DNA from: Elioraea sp051860475
GTDB taxonomy: Bacteria > Pseudomonadota > Alphaproteobacteria > Acetobacterales > Acetobacteraceae
Assembly: GCF_051860475.1 (NCBI RefSeq)
Contig: NZ_JBHYDW010000002.1
Location: 28,158-92,157 of the forward strand
Direction of reading: 5' to 3'
DNA length: 64,000 nt
Shown here: in pieces, positions 19,411 through 27,815 of the stretch
Position numbering within the stretch: the stretch's first letter is position 1
Layout of the letters: each line of letters starts with the position of its first letter
The notes under the pieces: model-generated
What the model was told of the DNA's origin: nothing
Database searches by the model: none
The model's input: only the letters and a program-made list of their open reading frames with translations
Made by a program: the position numbers and the translations under genes

Positions 19411-19691
19411 TCGGCGAGCGGGTTGCCTTCGAGGGCGGGGCGCCGGTGCTGACGGCGACGCAGATGGCCGCCGCCTTGGGGATCACCGAGGAGGAGCTCC
19501 GTGTGGAGCTGCGTGCGGGGCGCGTCCTGAGCGTGGTGGAGCGCGGCGAGAGCGAGGATGCGGGGCGGCTCCGCGCGCGGCTGCGCTGGCGCTCGCTTGA
19601 GGTCGTGTTCGTGGTCGGCGCCGACGGCACAGTGATCGCGATGACGCGCTCCGGCGCCTGGCGCCAGGCCCCGGAGCACGACACCCCCTGA
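19407..19691 (+). CDS. Small hypothetical protein (DUF6522-like)
   Basis: This 94-residue protein overlaps the end of the regulator gene (ATGA) and is probably co-translated with it. It has a short helix-turn-helix-like start (ATQMAAALGITEEELRVEL), a central RVLSVVERGESEDAGRLRARLRWRS and a beta-hairpin end (VVFVVGADGTVIAMTRSG). The pattern of a helical half and the ERGxxEDAGR motif recalls the DUF6522 family as I remember it. No function is known to me. Nothing recognisable lies in the 168 bases after it. Confidence 0.65.
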   Translation: MIGERVAFEGGAPVLTATQMAAALGITEEELRVELRAGRVLSVVERGESEDAGRLRARLRWRSLEVVFVVGADGTVIAMTRSGAWRQAPEHDTP

Positions 19692-19859
19692 AGCGCCGTC
19701 CTCAGCAGCGACCGGTTCGGGTCCCTCCCGCCGTCGGCTCAGCCTTTGAGGCGCTATGCCAATCCCTGACGCATTGACGAACCGGCTCGCGACATGGTCG
19801 CCTACATCCAGCGATCCAGGTCGTTGAGGGTCCTGCCGGGGCTTTCGATCGGAACGTCC

Positions 19860-20594
19860 ATGACGCGATGCGCCAACCTCTCCCAGCGAAACCCGCGCGG
19901 TCCGTCGCGGCGCGTGGTCCTGGTGGGCGGCGGGCTCCTCGTTGCAGCCTGCGTCCCGGCGACGTTCCGATCCAAAATCGAACGCCTCACGCCCGGCGCG
20001 ACGATCGTGCTGATGCCGCTCGATGTCGAGCTTTACGAGCTCTCGGCCGGAGGCATGCTCGAGCCCAAAGCAGACTGGACGGAAGCGGCGCGGCGGAACC
20101 TCGACGCGGCACTCGAGGCCGAGAAGAGGCAGCGCGGCCTGCGCTTTGATCGGTTCGACGATTCCCGCCTTTCAGTGTCGACGCGCGCCGAACTCGATCA
20201 GATCCAGCGCCTCCATGGCGCCGTCGGCCACGCGGTGATGCGCCATTCCTATCTGCCGAATGACCGCCTGCCGGCCAAGGGGGATCGGTTTGACTGGAGC
20301 CTCGGCCCCGGCGTCGCCACCCTCCGCGCCGCGACGGGGGCCGATCACGCCCTGTTCGTCAGAATCCGCGACAGCTACACGAGCGCCGGCCGTGCCGCGG
20401 TGCAGATGCTGACGTTTGTGCTGTTTCGTGTCGGCGTCAGTGGCGGTGTGCAGGCGGGATTTGCATCGGTCGTCGATCTGAGGAATGGCGATATCGTCTG
20501 GTTCAACCGTCTCGAGCGGCAGGAGGGCGATCTCCGGACTGCCCAAGCCGCTGCGGAGACGGCCAGGACCCTCCTCGCCGGCTTTCCCTCATGA
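19860..20594 (+). CDS. Hypothetical lipoprotein
   Basis: This 244-residue product has a lipoprotein signal: SRRVVLVGGGLLVAAC with lipobox VAAC. The mature part starts VPATFRSKIERLTPGATIVLMPLDVELYELSAGG, resembling small periplasmic proteins with a beta-alpha core. A hydrophobic stretch AAVQMLTFVLFRVGVSGGVQ near the C-terminus is followed by ASVVDLRNGDIVWFNRL, a strand pattern typical of proteins that report lipid or cell-wall state. I do not recognise a family. The stop overlaps the M48 protease start (ATGA), so three genes in a row form one unit. The ATG is the first good start after the open frame begins. Confidence 0.75.
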   Translation: MTRCANLSQRNPRGPSRRVVLVGGGLLVAACVPATFRSKIERLTPGATIVLMPLDVELYELSAGGMLEPKADWTEAARRNLDAALEAEKRQRGLRFDRFDDSRLSVSTRAELDQIQRLHGAVGHAVMRHSYLPNDRLPAKGDRFDWSLGPGVATLRAATGADHALFVRIRDSYTSAGRAAVQMLTFVLFRVGVSGGVQAGFASVVDLRNGDIVWFNRLERQEGDLRTAQAAAETARTLLAGFPS

Positions 20595-21760
20595 CCCGGC
20601 GGCGGCACGTGCTGGCAGGCTGCCTCTGCTGTGTCTCCGCACCGCTTCTGGCTGCCTGCGTGACGACAGCGGGACCGGGCGACGAGCGGCCTTCACCCGG
20701 CACCCGCCCGGACGCCGCGACCGACGAGGGCGGGCTCTGGGCGGTGATGGACCGCCAGGAGGAGAGGCTCCGCCGCTCGCGTGCCCTGATCACCGAGCCG
20801 GAGGTGAACGCGCTGGCCAGCGGGCTCTGCAAGCGCCTTGCCCCGGCGTATGCCGGCGACATTCGGGTTTATGTCGTCCGTAGCCCGCTGTTCAACGCCA
20901 GCATGGCACCGAACGGCATGCTGCAGGTCTGGTCCGGGCTGCTGCTCAGGGTGCACAACGAGGCGCAGCTGGCGGCCGTGATCGGGCACGAACTCGCGCA
21001 TTACCGCCAGCGTCACTCCCTCAACCGCTTCCGCAACGTCCGCGACACGTCGGACGTCATGGCGTTCCTCAGCATCGGCCTCGGCATGGTCGGGCTTGGA
21101 GCCGTGGGCAGCCTCGCGCAGATCGTCGCCATCGCCTCCCTGTTCGCCTATACGCGCGAGCAGGAGCGCGACGCCGATGCACTGGGGCTCGACGCCATGG
21201 TCGACGCCGGCTTCGCGCCGCTTGAGGCGTCGACTGTGTGGGCAAATATCGTCGCCGAACGGGAGGCCGGAGGGGTGCAGTACCGCGACCCGCTCACCGC
21301 GACGCACCCCACCTCCGAGGAGCGGCAGCAGGCGCTGCGCGAACGCGCCGAGGCGGTGGGTGGTGACAAGGGCGAGCGCGGGGCGGAGCGGTTCAGCCGC
21401 GCGATCGCACCATTGCGCCGGACACTGCTCGATGACGAAGTCAGGATGCGCCAGCCCGCGCGCTCACTCGTGGTCTTCGCCCGGGCCGAGGCAGCAGGTC
21501 TCGCGGACGGGCTGCTCTACACGGCGTGGGGCGAGGTGCTGCGGATCAGGAACGAGCGGGGCGACCGGGACACTGCGCTCGCCCTGTACAGCCGCGCGCT
21601 CGCACGTCCCGACGCCCCGCCGGAGGCCTGGCGCGGGCTCGGCCTGCTGCACCGGCGGGACGGTGATGCCGACGCTGCCGGCATCGCATTGCGCCGATAC
21701 CTCGATCTTGTCCCGAATGCACCGGACGCCCCGCTGGTGCGCAGCTATCTGGGAGCCTGA
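20591..21760 (+). CDS. M48 family metalloprotease lipoprotein with TPR-like C-end
   Basis: This 389-residue zinc protease belongs to the M48/BepA-like group, which act on outer-membrane assembly or misfolded periplasmic proteins. The signal peptide ends in the lipobox LAAC. The zinc motif HELAHY is followed by the third ligand region EQERDADALGLDAMV. The N-terminal half has a short hydrophobic loop (VMAFLSIGLGMVGLGAVGSL) near the active site. After the protease domain, ALALYSRALARPDAPPEAWRGLG is a TPR-like repeat. It is translated with the lipoprotein before it and the one after it. The three-lipoprotein cluster suggests a common envelope quality-control role, which is inference. Confidence 0.88.
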   Translation: MTRRRHVLAGCLCCVSAPLLAACVTTAGPGDERPSPGTRPDAATDEGGLWAVMDRQEERLRRSRALITEPEVNALASGLCKRLAPAYAGDIRVYVVRSPLFNASMAPNGMLQVWSGLLLRVHNEAQLAAVIGHELAHYRQRHSLNRFRNVRDTSDVMAFLSIGLGMVGLGAVGSLAQIVAIASLFAYTREQERDADALGLDAMVDAGFAPLEASTVWANIVAEREAGGVQYRDPLTATHPTSEERQQALRERAEAVGGDKGERGAERFSRAIAPLRRTLLDDEVRMRQPARSLVVFARAEAAGLADGLLYTAWGEVLRIRNERGDRDTALALYSRALARPDAPPEAWRGLGLLHRRDGDADAAGIALRRYLDLVPNAPDAPLVRSYLGA

Positions 21761-22366
21761 GTGGTGCCGCGCCTCGTCATCCTTGCCCTCGCGCTGCTGG
21801 TCACGGCCTGCGCCGCGTACTCGCTGGCTCCTGCCGGCGCGCCGCAGACGGTCCAAGGGATCGTTGTCGTGCCTGGGCAGAGCTTCAACCGCTCGACCGC
21901 GTTCAACCGCGCGCTCACCCTGCCGGACCGCGTCGAGATCTGGACAACGGACGGCGAGGAGCTCGACCGGCTCACCTTCTTCGGCGGAATCGCCGACGGC
22001 GCGCCGCTCGGCAAGCTGCCGCCGGACCGCAGCGATCGCGAGCAGCCGCTGCCGGTGTTCCGCGCGGGCATGGCGGAAGGCGACATTGCCGATCTCTTCG
22101 TCGCGAACATCGTCCGGCTCGGCCGCGCGCCGGCGGTCGTCATCGACGCGATCCGGCCAGCGACGTTTCTGGGCTTGCCCGGATTCCGGTTCGACTTCAG
22201 CTATTCGGGCGGCGACGAGATCGACCGCCGGGGCAGCGCGCTCGCGACGGTGCGGGACGGGCGGCTCTGGATGATCGTGTTCGAGGGTACGCGACTGTTG
22301 CATCACGACCGGCTGATGCCCGAGGTCGAGCGCATCTTCGCGACGGCTCGGCTGCGCGACGCCTAG
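21761..22366 (+). CDS. Hypothetical lipoprotein
   Basis: The 201-residue product has a short lipoprotein signal (RLVILALALLVTAC). The start is a GTG immediately after the protease stop. The mature part has FNRSTAFNRALTLPDRVEIWTTDG and IDAIRPATFLGLPGFRFDFSY, likely beta-strands. The end has the alternating pattern RDGRLWMIVFEGTRLLHHDRL. I do not recognise a family, but its position directly behind an M48 lipoprotein argues for a shared substrate or assembly path. Forty-eight bases later the PHP-UvrD gene begins on the same strand. Confidence 0.72.
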   Translation: MVPRLVILALALLVTACAAYSLAPAGAPQTVQGIVVVPGQSFNRSTAFNRALTLPDRVEIWTTDGEELDRLTFFGGIADGAPLGKLPPDRSDREQPLPVFRAGMAEGDIADLFVANIVRLGRAPAVVIDAIRPATFLGLPGFRFDFSYSGGDEIDRRGSALATVRDGRLWMIVFEGTRLLHHDRLMPEVERIFATARLRDA

Positions 22367-22414
22367 GCGCTATCCGGCGCTGATCGACTCGGCGCGCCGC
22401 GCTAGGCTCGCGCC

Positions 22415-25400
22415 ATGTTGCACGCCGACCTGCATGTGCACTCGAAGCACTCCCGAGCGACCAGTCGGGACCTCGACCTTGAGCACCTTGCCTGGTGGGC
22501 CTGCCGCAAGGGCATCGCGGTGGTGGGCACGGGCGACTGCGTCCATCCCGGCTGGCTCGCCGAGCTCAAACAGAAGCTCGTGCCCGACGGCAGTGGCCTG
22601 TTCCGGCTTCGCCCCGACATCATGGCGCACGCTCACCGCACCCTGCCGGCGTCGTGCCGGCGCGAGGTGCGCTTCATGCTCTCGACCGAGATCTCGACCA
22701 TCTACAAGAAGGGGGCGAAGACGCGGAAGGTGCATCACCTGATCTACCTGCCCGAGTTCGAGGCTGCGGATCGGCTTGCCGCCCGGCTCGCGGCGATCGG
22801 CAACATCGCCTCCGACGGGCGGCCGATTCTCGGCCTCGACTCCCGCGACCTGCTCGAGATCACGCTCTCGGTCCATCCGGACGCCTATCTGGTGCCGGCG
22901 CATGTCTGGACGCCGTGGTTCGCTGCCCTCGGCTCGCAGTCCGGCTTCGACTCGATCGAGGACTGTTACGGCGATCTCGCGCCGCACATCTTCGCCGTCG
23001 AGACCGGGCTCTCCTCCGATCCCGCGATGAACTGGCGCGTCTCCTTGCTGGACCGGTTCCGCCTCACCTCCAACTCGGATGCGCACTCGCCGGGCAAGCT
23101 CGGCCGCGAGGCGACCCGCTTCTCGTGCGAGCCAGGTTTCCTCGCGATCCGGCGTGCGCTTGAGACCGGCGAGGGCTACGCGGGCACGGTCGAGTTCTTC
23201 CCCGAGGAGGGCAAGTACCACATGGATGGGCACCGTGCCTGCGGCGTGCGGCTTGACCCGGCCGAAACGATCGCACGCGGCGGGCTCTGCCCGGTCTGCG
23301 GCGGGCGCGTCACCGTCGGTGTCGCGCATCGCGTCGCGATGCTGGCCGATCGCGCGGAGGCTGCGCCGCCGCCGACCGCCGGGGAGGTCGCAAGCCTCGT
23401 GCCGCTGCCGGAGATGCTTGCGGAGATCACCGCGACCGGCGTGGCGGCGCATGCGGTGACGCGCGCCTATGACCGCGCGACCGCCGCGCTCGGCCCCGAG
23501 CTCACCCTGTTGCAGGAGGTGCCGGTCGAGGACATCGCGCGCGCCGATCCGCTGCTCGGCGAGGCCGTGGCGCGGCTGCGGCGCGGCGATGTGATCCGCG
23601 AGGCGGGATATGACGGCGCATACGGGGTGATCCGGCTGTTCGCGGAGGGGGAGCTCGACCGCGCGGTGAAGGGCGCGCTGCTGTTCGACGCGCCGCGGCG
23701 GGCGCGGGCGCGGCCGGAACGGCGGACGGCACCGGTCGCGCCGGAGTTGGAGCCCTGGGCGGAGATCGCCGCGTCGGCGCCGTCGGGACGCAGCGGCGTG
23801 CTCGCCGGGCTCGATCCTGATCAGGCGCGCGCGGCGGCAACGATCGACGGACCCCTGCTCGTGCTCGCGGGGCCGGGCTCGGGCAAGACGCGGATGCTGA
23901 CGCATCGCCTCGCGCATCTGGGGCGCGAGCGTGGCGTGCCGGCGGCATCCTGCCTCGCCGTCACCTTCACCCGCCGCGCGACCGAGGAACTCGCGGCCCG
24001 GCTCGCCACCCTCGGCGCGGGCGACTGCGCGGTGCACAGCTTCCACACGCTCGGGCTCGCGATCCTGCGCCGCGATGGCGCGGCGGTCGGGCTGGGGCAG
24101 GCGTTCCGCATCGCCGATGAGGCGGAACGCGCGAGCGTGCTCGCAGGCGCGCTCGGCGTCACTTCGACGCGCGCACACAGACTGCTGCACGACGTCTCGG
24201 TGCTGAAGCGCACCGGCGTGCTCGGTGCGGGCGAGGCGGGCGGGGCGCTTGGCGTGCTCGACCGTCTTGGCCGCGCGCAGGGCTGGGTCGACTTCGACGA
24301 CCTGATCGGTCGCGCGGTGCAGGTTTTGGAGACGGATGCTGCTGCCGCCGCGTTCTGGCGCGATCGTTTCCGCCACATCGTCGCCGACGAGTTCCAGGAT
24401 CTCGACGAGATGCAGTACCGGCTGCTGTGCCTGCTCGCGGATGACGGCGAGGGACTCTGCGTGATTGGCGATCCTAACCAGGCGATCTACGGCTTCCGCG
24501 GCGCGGATGCGGGCTGCTTCGAGCGGTTCCTGCGCGACTTCCCGGCCGCGCGCACGGTGCGCCTGACCCGCAACTACCGTTCGAGCGACACGATCGTCAG
24601 CGCGAGCGCGCAGGTGATCGGCATAACGTCGGATGCCCCGCACGGCGGCGCGCCGATCGTGCTGCATTCGGCCGAGGACGAACGCGCGGAGGCCCTGTTC
24701 GTCGCGGCCACCATCGAGGAGCTGCTCGGCGGGCACGACATGCTGGCGGCGCGCAGCGCGACGGGCAGCGCGGGCAGGCTCGGCTTCGCCGATTTCGCGG
24801 TCCTGTATCGCACCGACGCGCAGTCCGCCGCGCTGCGCGAGGCGTTCGACCGTGCGGGCATCCCGTACAAGAAGAGCACGCCCGCGCCGATCGCTGGCGT
24901 GCCCGCAGTGCGCGCGCTGCTCGCGCGGCTCGGCGCCGAGAGTGGGTCCATGCCGCTCTCGGAACGCATTGCTCGCGCAGCGAGCCAGGTGCGTGCATCC
25001 GACGAGGAGATCCATCCCGCAGAGCTGTCCGAAGCGACACGCTGGCTGACCGCGCTCGCCGAGCGTGCGGAGGATGCGGCGCGGCTCGGCGAGCTCGTCG
25101 CCCTCTCCACCGAGGCGGACTTCTTCGACAAGCGCGCCGAGCGCGTCTCGCTGCTGACCATGCACGCGGCGAAAGGTCTGGAGTTCCCTGTCGTGTTCGT
25201 GGTCGGCCTTGAGGATGGGATCGTCCCGCTGTCCTGGGGCGACGCGCCGGAGCGCATGGACGAGGAGCGGCGGCTGCTCTATGTCGCGATGACGCGCGCG
25301 AAGGAGCGTCTGGTGCTGACGCGCGCGGCCGCGCGGCTCTGGAGAGGAGCACCACGATCCTTGCCGCCCTCGCCGTTCCTGCGCGCGATCGGGAGTGACC

Positions 25401-25462
25401 TTGTCAAGCAATCGACGCCCGGGCCGCGGAAGCGACGCGCCTTCCAGCCGAGCCTGTTCTGA
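22415..25462 (+). CDS. PHP-domain nuclease (EndoQ-like) fused to UvrD/PcrA helicase
   Basis: This is a single 1015-residue open frame with two enzymes. Residues 1 to about 280 are a PHP metal-dependent phosphoesterase: MLHADLHVHSKHS at the N-terminus, GTGDCVHPG, LSTEIS, KVHHLIYL, PAHVWTPW and SNSDAHS supply the expected His/Asp/Glu ligands. A zinc knuckle (CPVCGG) follows near 291-294. This order resembles endonuclease Q, which nicks 5' to deaminated bases. From about 470 to the end is a superfamily 1 helicase: Walker A GPGSGKT (~485), DEFQDLDE (~657), NQAIYGFRGAD, LTRNYRSS, TMHAAKGLE (~914) and VAMTRAKERL (~956). A nick-and-unwind repair enzyme is the natural reading. The neighbours give no further clue. 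Confidence 0.88.
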   Translation: MLHADLHVHSKHSRATSRDLDLEHLAWWACRKGIAVVGTGDCVHPGWLAELKQKLVPDGSGLFRLRPDIMAHAHRTLPASCRREVRFMLSTEISTIYKKGAKTRKVHHLIYLPEFEAADRLAARLAAIGNIASDGRPILGLDSRDLLEITLSVHPDAYLVPAHVWTPWFAALGSQSGFDSIEDCYGDLAPHIFAVETGLSSDPAMNWRVSLLDRFRLTSNSDAHSPGKLGREATRFSCEPGFLAIRRALETGEGYAGTVEFFPEEGKYHMDGHRACGVRLDPAETIARGGLCPVCGGRVTVGVAHRVAMLADRAEAAPPPTAGEVASLVPLPEMLAEITATGVAAHAVTRAYDRATAALGPELTLLQEVPVEDIARADPLLGEAVARLRRGDVIREAGYDGAYGVIRLFAEGELDRAVKGALLFDAPRRARARPERRTAPVAPELEPWAEIAASAPSGRSGVLAGLDPDQARAAATIDGPLLVLAGPGSGKTRMLTHRLAHLGRERGVPAASCLAVTFTRRATEELAARLATLGAGDCAVHSFHTLGLAILRRDGAAVGLGQAFRIADEAERASVLAGALGVTSTRAHRLLHDVSVLKRTGVLGAGEAGGALGVLDRLGRAQGWVDFDDLIGRAVQVLETDAAAAAFWRDRFRHIVADEFQDLDEMQYRLLCLLADDGEGLCVIGDPNQAIYGFRGADAGCFERFLRDFPAARTVRLTRNYRSSDTIVSASAQVIGITSDAPHGGAPIVLHSAEDERAEALFVAATIEELLGGHDMLAARSATGSAGRLGFADFAVLYRTDAQSAALREAFDRAGIPYKKSTPAPIAGVPAVRALLARLGAESGSMPLSERIARAASQVRASDEEIHPAELSEATRWLTALAERAEDAARLGELVALSTEADFFDKRAERVSLLTMHAAKGLEFPVVFVVGLEDGIVPLSWGDAPERMDEERRLLYVAMTRAKERLVLTRAAARLWRGAPRSLPPSPFLRAIGSDLVKQSTPGPRKRRAFQPSLF

Positions 25463-25580
25463 TAGACCTCGACTCCCTGGAAGACTGCCTGATGGGACGC
25501 GGGTTGTGTTGATTCGCTCGGGTCATGACCAAACGCTTGTACCTCAACCGTCGCAGATCGATGCGGCGCGGGCCAGGCCA

Positions 25581-26471
25581 TCAGTAGAACACCGAAGGGA
25601 ACCAGCTTCCGGCGGGATCCTGGTAGTCGCCGATCGCCATCAGCGTCATCGGCATCACCACGCGCATCCCCGCATCGAGGCACCAGCGGAACAGGCTCGC
25701 CTGGCGGATCGGCAGCAGCAGCGAGAGCGTCCTGCCCGCGGTCGCCGCACCGGCGAGCAGCGCCGTCATGTCGGCTTCGGTCTCGGCGACGCCATGGTTG
25801 ACCAGCCACAGCCCGGGCTCGGTCAGGTAGCCGGTGATCCGGCCGTCGCGCTCGACCGCCTGCGGTGCGAACCGGCGCAGCGCATCGCGGAGCTCGCCGG
25901 CGCGCGCGATGCCGTGCACGGCGGTGCAGAGCGCCGTTGCGGCCGGCACGTCTGCGCCGGTCATCGGACGGACGTGGAGGCCGGCCGGCACGGCCGCCTC
26001 CGGGCGCCCTTCGACCAGCATCAACGGCTCCTTCGCCCTAAAGCCGAGCGTGGCGTAGAGCGCGAGCGAGCGGGTGTTGAACGCGGCCTGCACCAGGCGG
26101 ACGCGCGCGCCCGGTCCTGCGCGGTCGAGCACGGCCTGCATCAGCCGCCGGCCGATGCCTGCCCCCTGGGCGGCCGGATCGACCGTGATCGGGCCGACGC
26201 CGCGCACGGGATCGCGTTCGAGCAGGAAGTTCGAGCCGACGACGCGTCCGCCCGCTTCCGCCACCACGCCGAACACCGAAGGATCGTCGATCAGCGCGGC
26301 GAGCAGGCCGATCGCGGTCTCCGGATCGGGGAAGTCGGGGCGGAAGCCGTGCGCCGTGTTGATGCGGCGGAACGCCTCGTAGGCGATCCGGCCGGAGGCA
26401 TCGGCGTCAGTGCGACGCGGTTCGCGCAGGCTGACGGCTGGTGCGGCGAGGGTGGGCGTAAGGAGCGTCAT
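25581..26471 (-). CDS. GNAT family N-acetyltransferase (tandem domain)
   Basis: The 296-residue protein contains two GNAT-like halves. The first has the acetyl-CoA binding loop DPAAQGAGIGRRLMQAV at about 110-126. The second half (from about 165) begins GLHVRPMTGADVPAATALC and lacks an equally clear loop, so only the first is likely catalytic. The start is the ATG at 26471 (MTLLTP). The substrate is unknown. It lies 113 bases downstream of dnaJ on the same strand and converges with the PHP-UvrD gene. The 118 bases between those two hold nothing I can identify. Confidence 0.82.
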   Translation of the reverse strand: MTLLTPTLAAPAVSLREPRRTDADASGRIAYEAFRRINTAHGFRPDFPDPETAIGLLAALIDDPSVFGVVAEAGGRVVGSNFLLERDPVRGVGPITVDPAAQGAGIGRRLMQAVLDRAGPGARVRLVQAAFNTRSLALYATLGFRAKEPLMLVEGRPEAAVPAGLHVRPMTGADVPAATALCTAVHGIARAGELRDALRRFAPQAVERDGRITGYLTEPGLWLVNHGVAETEADMTALLAGAATAGRTLSLLLPIRQASLFRWCLDAGMRVVMPMTLMAIGDYQDPAGSWFPSVFY

Positions 26472-26583
26472 GGGCGTCGTCCTGGTCGTGGATCGCCGCA
26501 TGGATGCGCCACGACGCGTCCGCCCGCCATCGCCGGGACTTTCCGGATGTTGCCGCGCCTTTCCGGCGGCGCGGCCGGCGCGC

Positions 26584-27726
26584 TCAGTTCCGCCCTTCGA
26601 AGAAGCTCGCGACCTTGGCAAAGAAGCCCTCGCTCTCGGGGCTCGACTTCGCCTCGCCCTTGGCCGCTTCGTCCTCGAACTGGCGCAGCAGCTCCTGCTG
26701 GCGCTTCGACAGGTTCACCGGCGTCTCGACCACCACCTGGATGAACATGTCGCCGCGCGCGGCCGAGCGGAGCTGGCTCATCCCCTTGCCGCGCAGGCGG
26801 AACTGATCGCCGGTCTGCGTGCCGGACGGGATCGAGACCTTGGCCCGTCCGCCATCGATCGTCGGCACCTCGATCTGTCCGCCGAGCGCGGCCGCGGTCA
26901 TGCGCAGCGGCACGCGGCAGTAGATGGACGAGCCCTCGCGCTGGAAGATCTCGTGCGGGCGCACCGCGACGTCGACGAACAGATCGCCCGCCGGGCCGCC
27001 GCGCAACCCGGCTTCGCCGGCGCCGGCGATCCTGAGCCGCATCCCGTCCTCGACGCCGGCGGGGATGTCGATGTTCAGCGTGCGATCACGCTGCACACGG
27101 CCCGCGCCGCGGCAGACCTTGCAGGGATCCTTCACCGCCTTGCCGGTGCCGCCGCAGGTCGGGCAGGTCCGCTCGATCAGGAAGAAGCCCTGCTGGGCGC
27201 GGATCTTGCCGTGCCCGCCGCAGGACGGGCAGGTGGTCGGCGCCGCGCTGCCTTCCGAGCCGGTGCCGTTGCACGCCTCGCAGGCGACCGAGCTCGGCAC
27301 GCGCAGGGACGCCTTCTTGCCCGCGAAGGCCTCCTCAAGCGTGACCTCGATCGCGGCGCGCAGATCGGCGCCGCGTCCTGTGGCCGCGCCGCCGCGCCGA
27401 CCGCCGCCCATGAACTCGCTGAACATCTCGTCGAAGATGTCCGCGAACGACCCGCTTGCCTGGAACCCGCCGAACCCGCCGGGCCCCGCGCCCGCGCCCT
27501 GCTCGAAGGCGGCATGGCCGAACCGGTCATAGGCCGCGCGCTTCTCGGCGTCGCGCAGCACGTCGTAGGCCTCGTTGACCTCCTTGAACTTCGCCTCGGC
27601 CGACTTGTCGCCCGGATTGCGGTCCGGGTGGTACTGCATCGCGAGCTTGCGATAGGCCTTCTTGAGCTCCTCGGGCGAGGCGTCGCGCGCCACGCCGAGC
27701 GAAGCGTAGTAGTCGGGTTTGGCCAT
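26584..27726 (-). CDS. dnaJ: Chaperone protein DnaJ
   Basis: DnaJ delivers unfolded proteins to DnaK and stimulates its ATPase. The J-domain has the HPD motif (YHPDRNPGDKSA). A Gly/Phe-rich linker (QGAGAGPGGFGGFQASGSF) follows, then the four zinc-binding repeats CEACNGTG, CPSCGGHG, CPTCGGTG and CKVCRGAG, and two C-terminal substrate-binding domains. At 380 residues it is a full type I DnaJ. The gene is downstream of dnaK on the same strand, 89 bases apart, with a 16-base self-complementary GC palindrome (27750-27765) in between. The start is weakly marked by purines. Confidence 0.97.
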   Translation of the reverse strand: MAKPDYYASLGVARDASPEELKKAYRKLAMQYHPDRNPGDKSAEAKFKEVNEAYDVLRDAEKRAAYDRFGHAAFEQGAGAGPGGFGGFQASGSFADIFDEMFSEFMGGGRRGGAATGRGADLRAAIEVTLEEAFAGKKASLRVPSSVACEACNGTGSEGSAAPTTCPSCGGHGKIRAQQGFFLIERTCPTCGGTGKAVKDPCKVCRGAGRVQRDRTLNIDIPAGVEDGMRLRIAGAGEAGLRGGPAGDLFVDVAVRPHEIFQREGSSIYCRVPLRMTAAALGGQIEVPTIDGGRAKVSIPSGTQTGDQFRLRGKGMSQLRSAARGDMFIQVVVETPVNLSKRQQELLRQFEDEAAKGEAKSSPESEGFFAKVASFFEGRN

Positions 27727-27815
27727 GGGTCAGCCCATCAAGCGCCAAGGCGGCCGGCCGGCCGCACCGTCTCCGCGCGCACGAGCGACGGAGAAAGTGC
27801 AGCCTTGCCTCACGC

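Noticed and set aside
27750..27765. GCGGCCGGCCGGCCGC palindrome between dnaK and dnaJ
   Set aside because: It is a simple GC repeat likely by chance in this composition; no T tract or loop to make a terminator.
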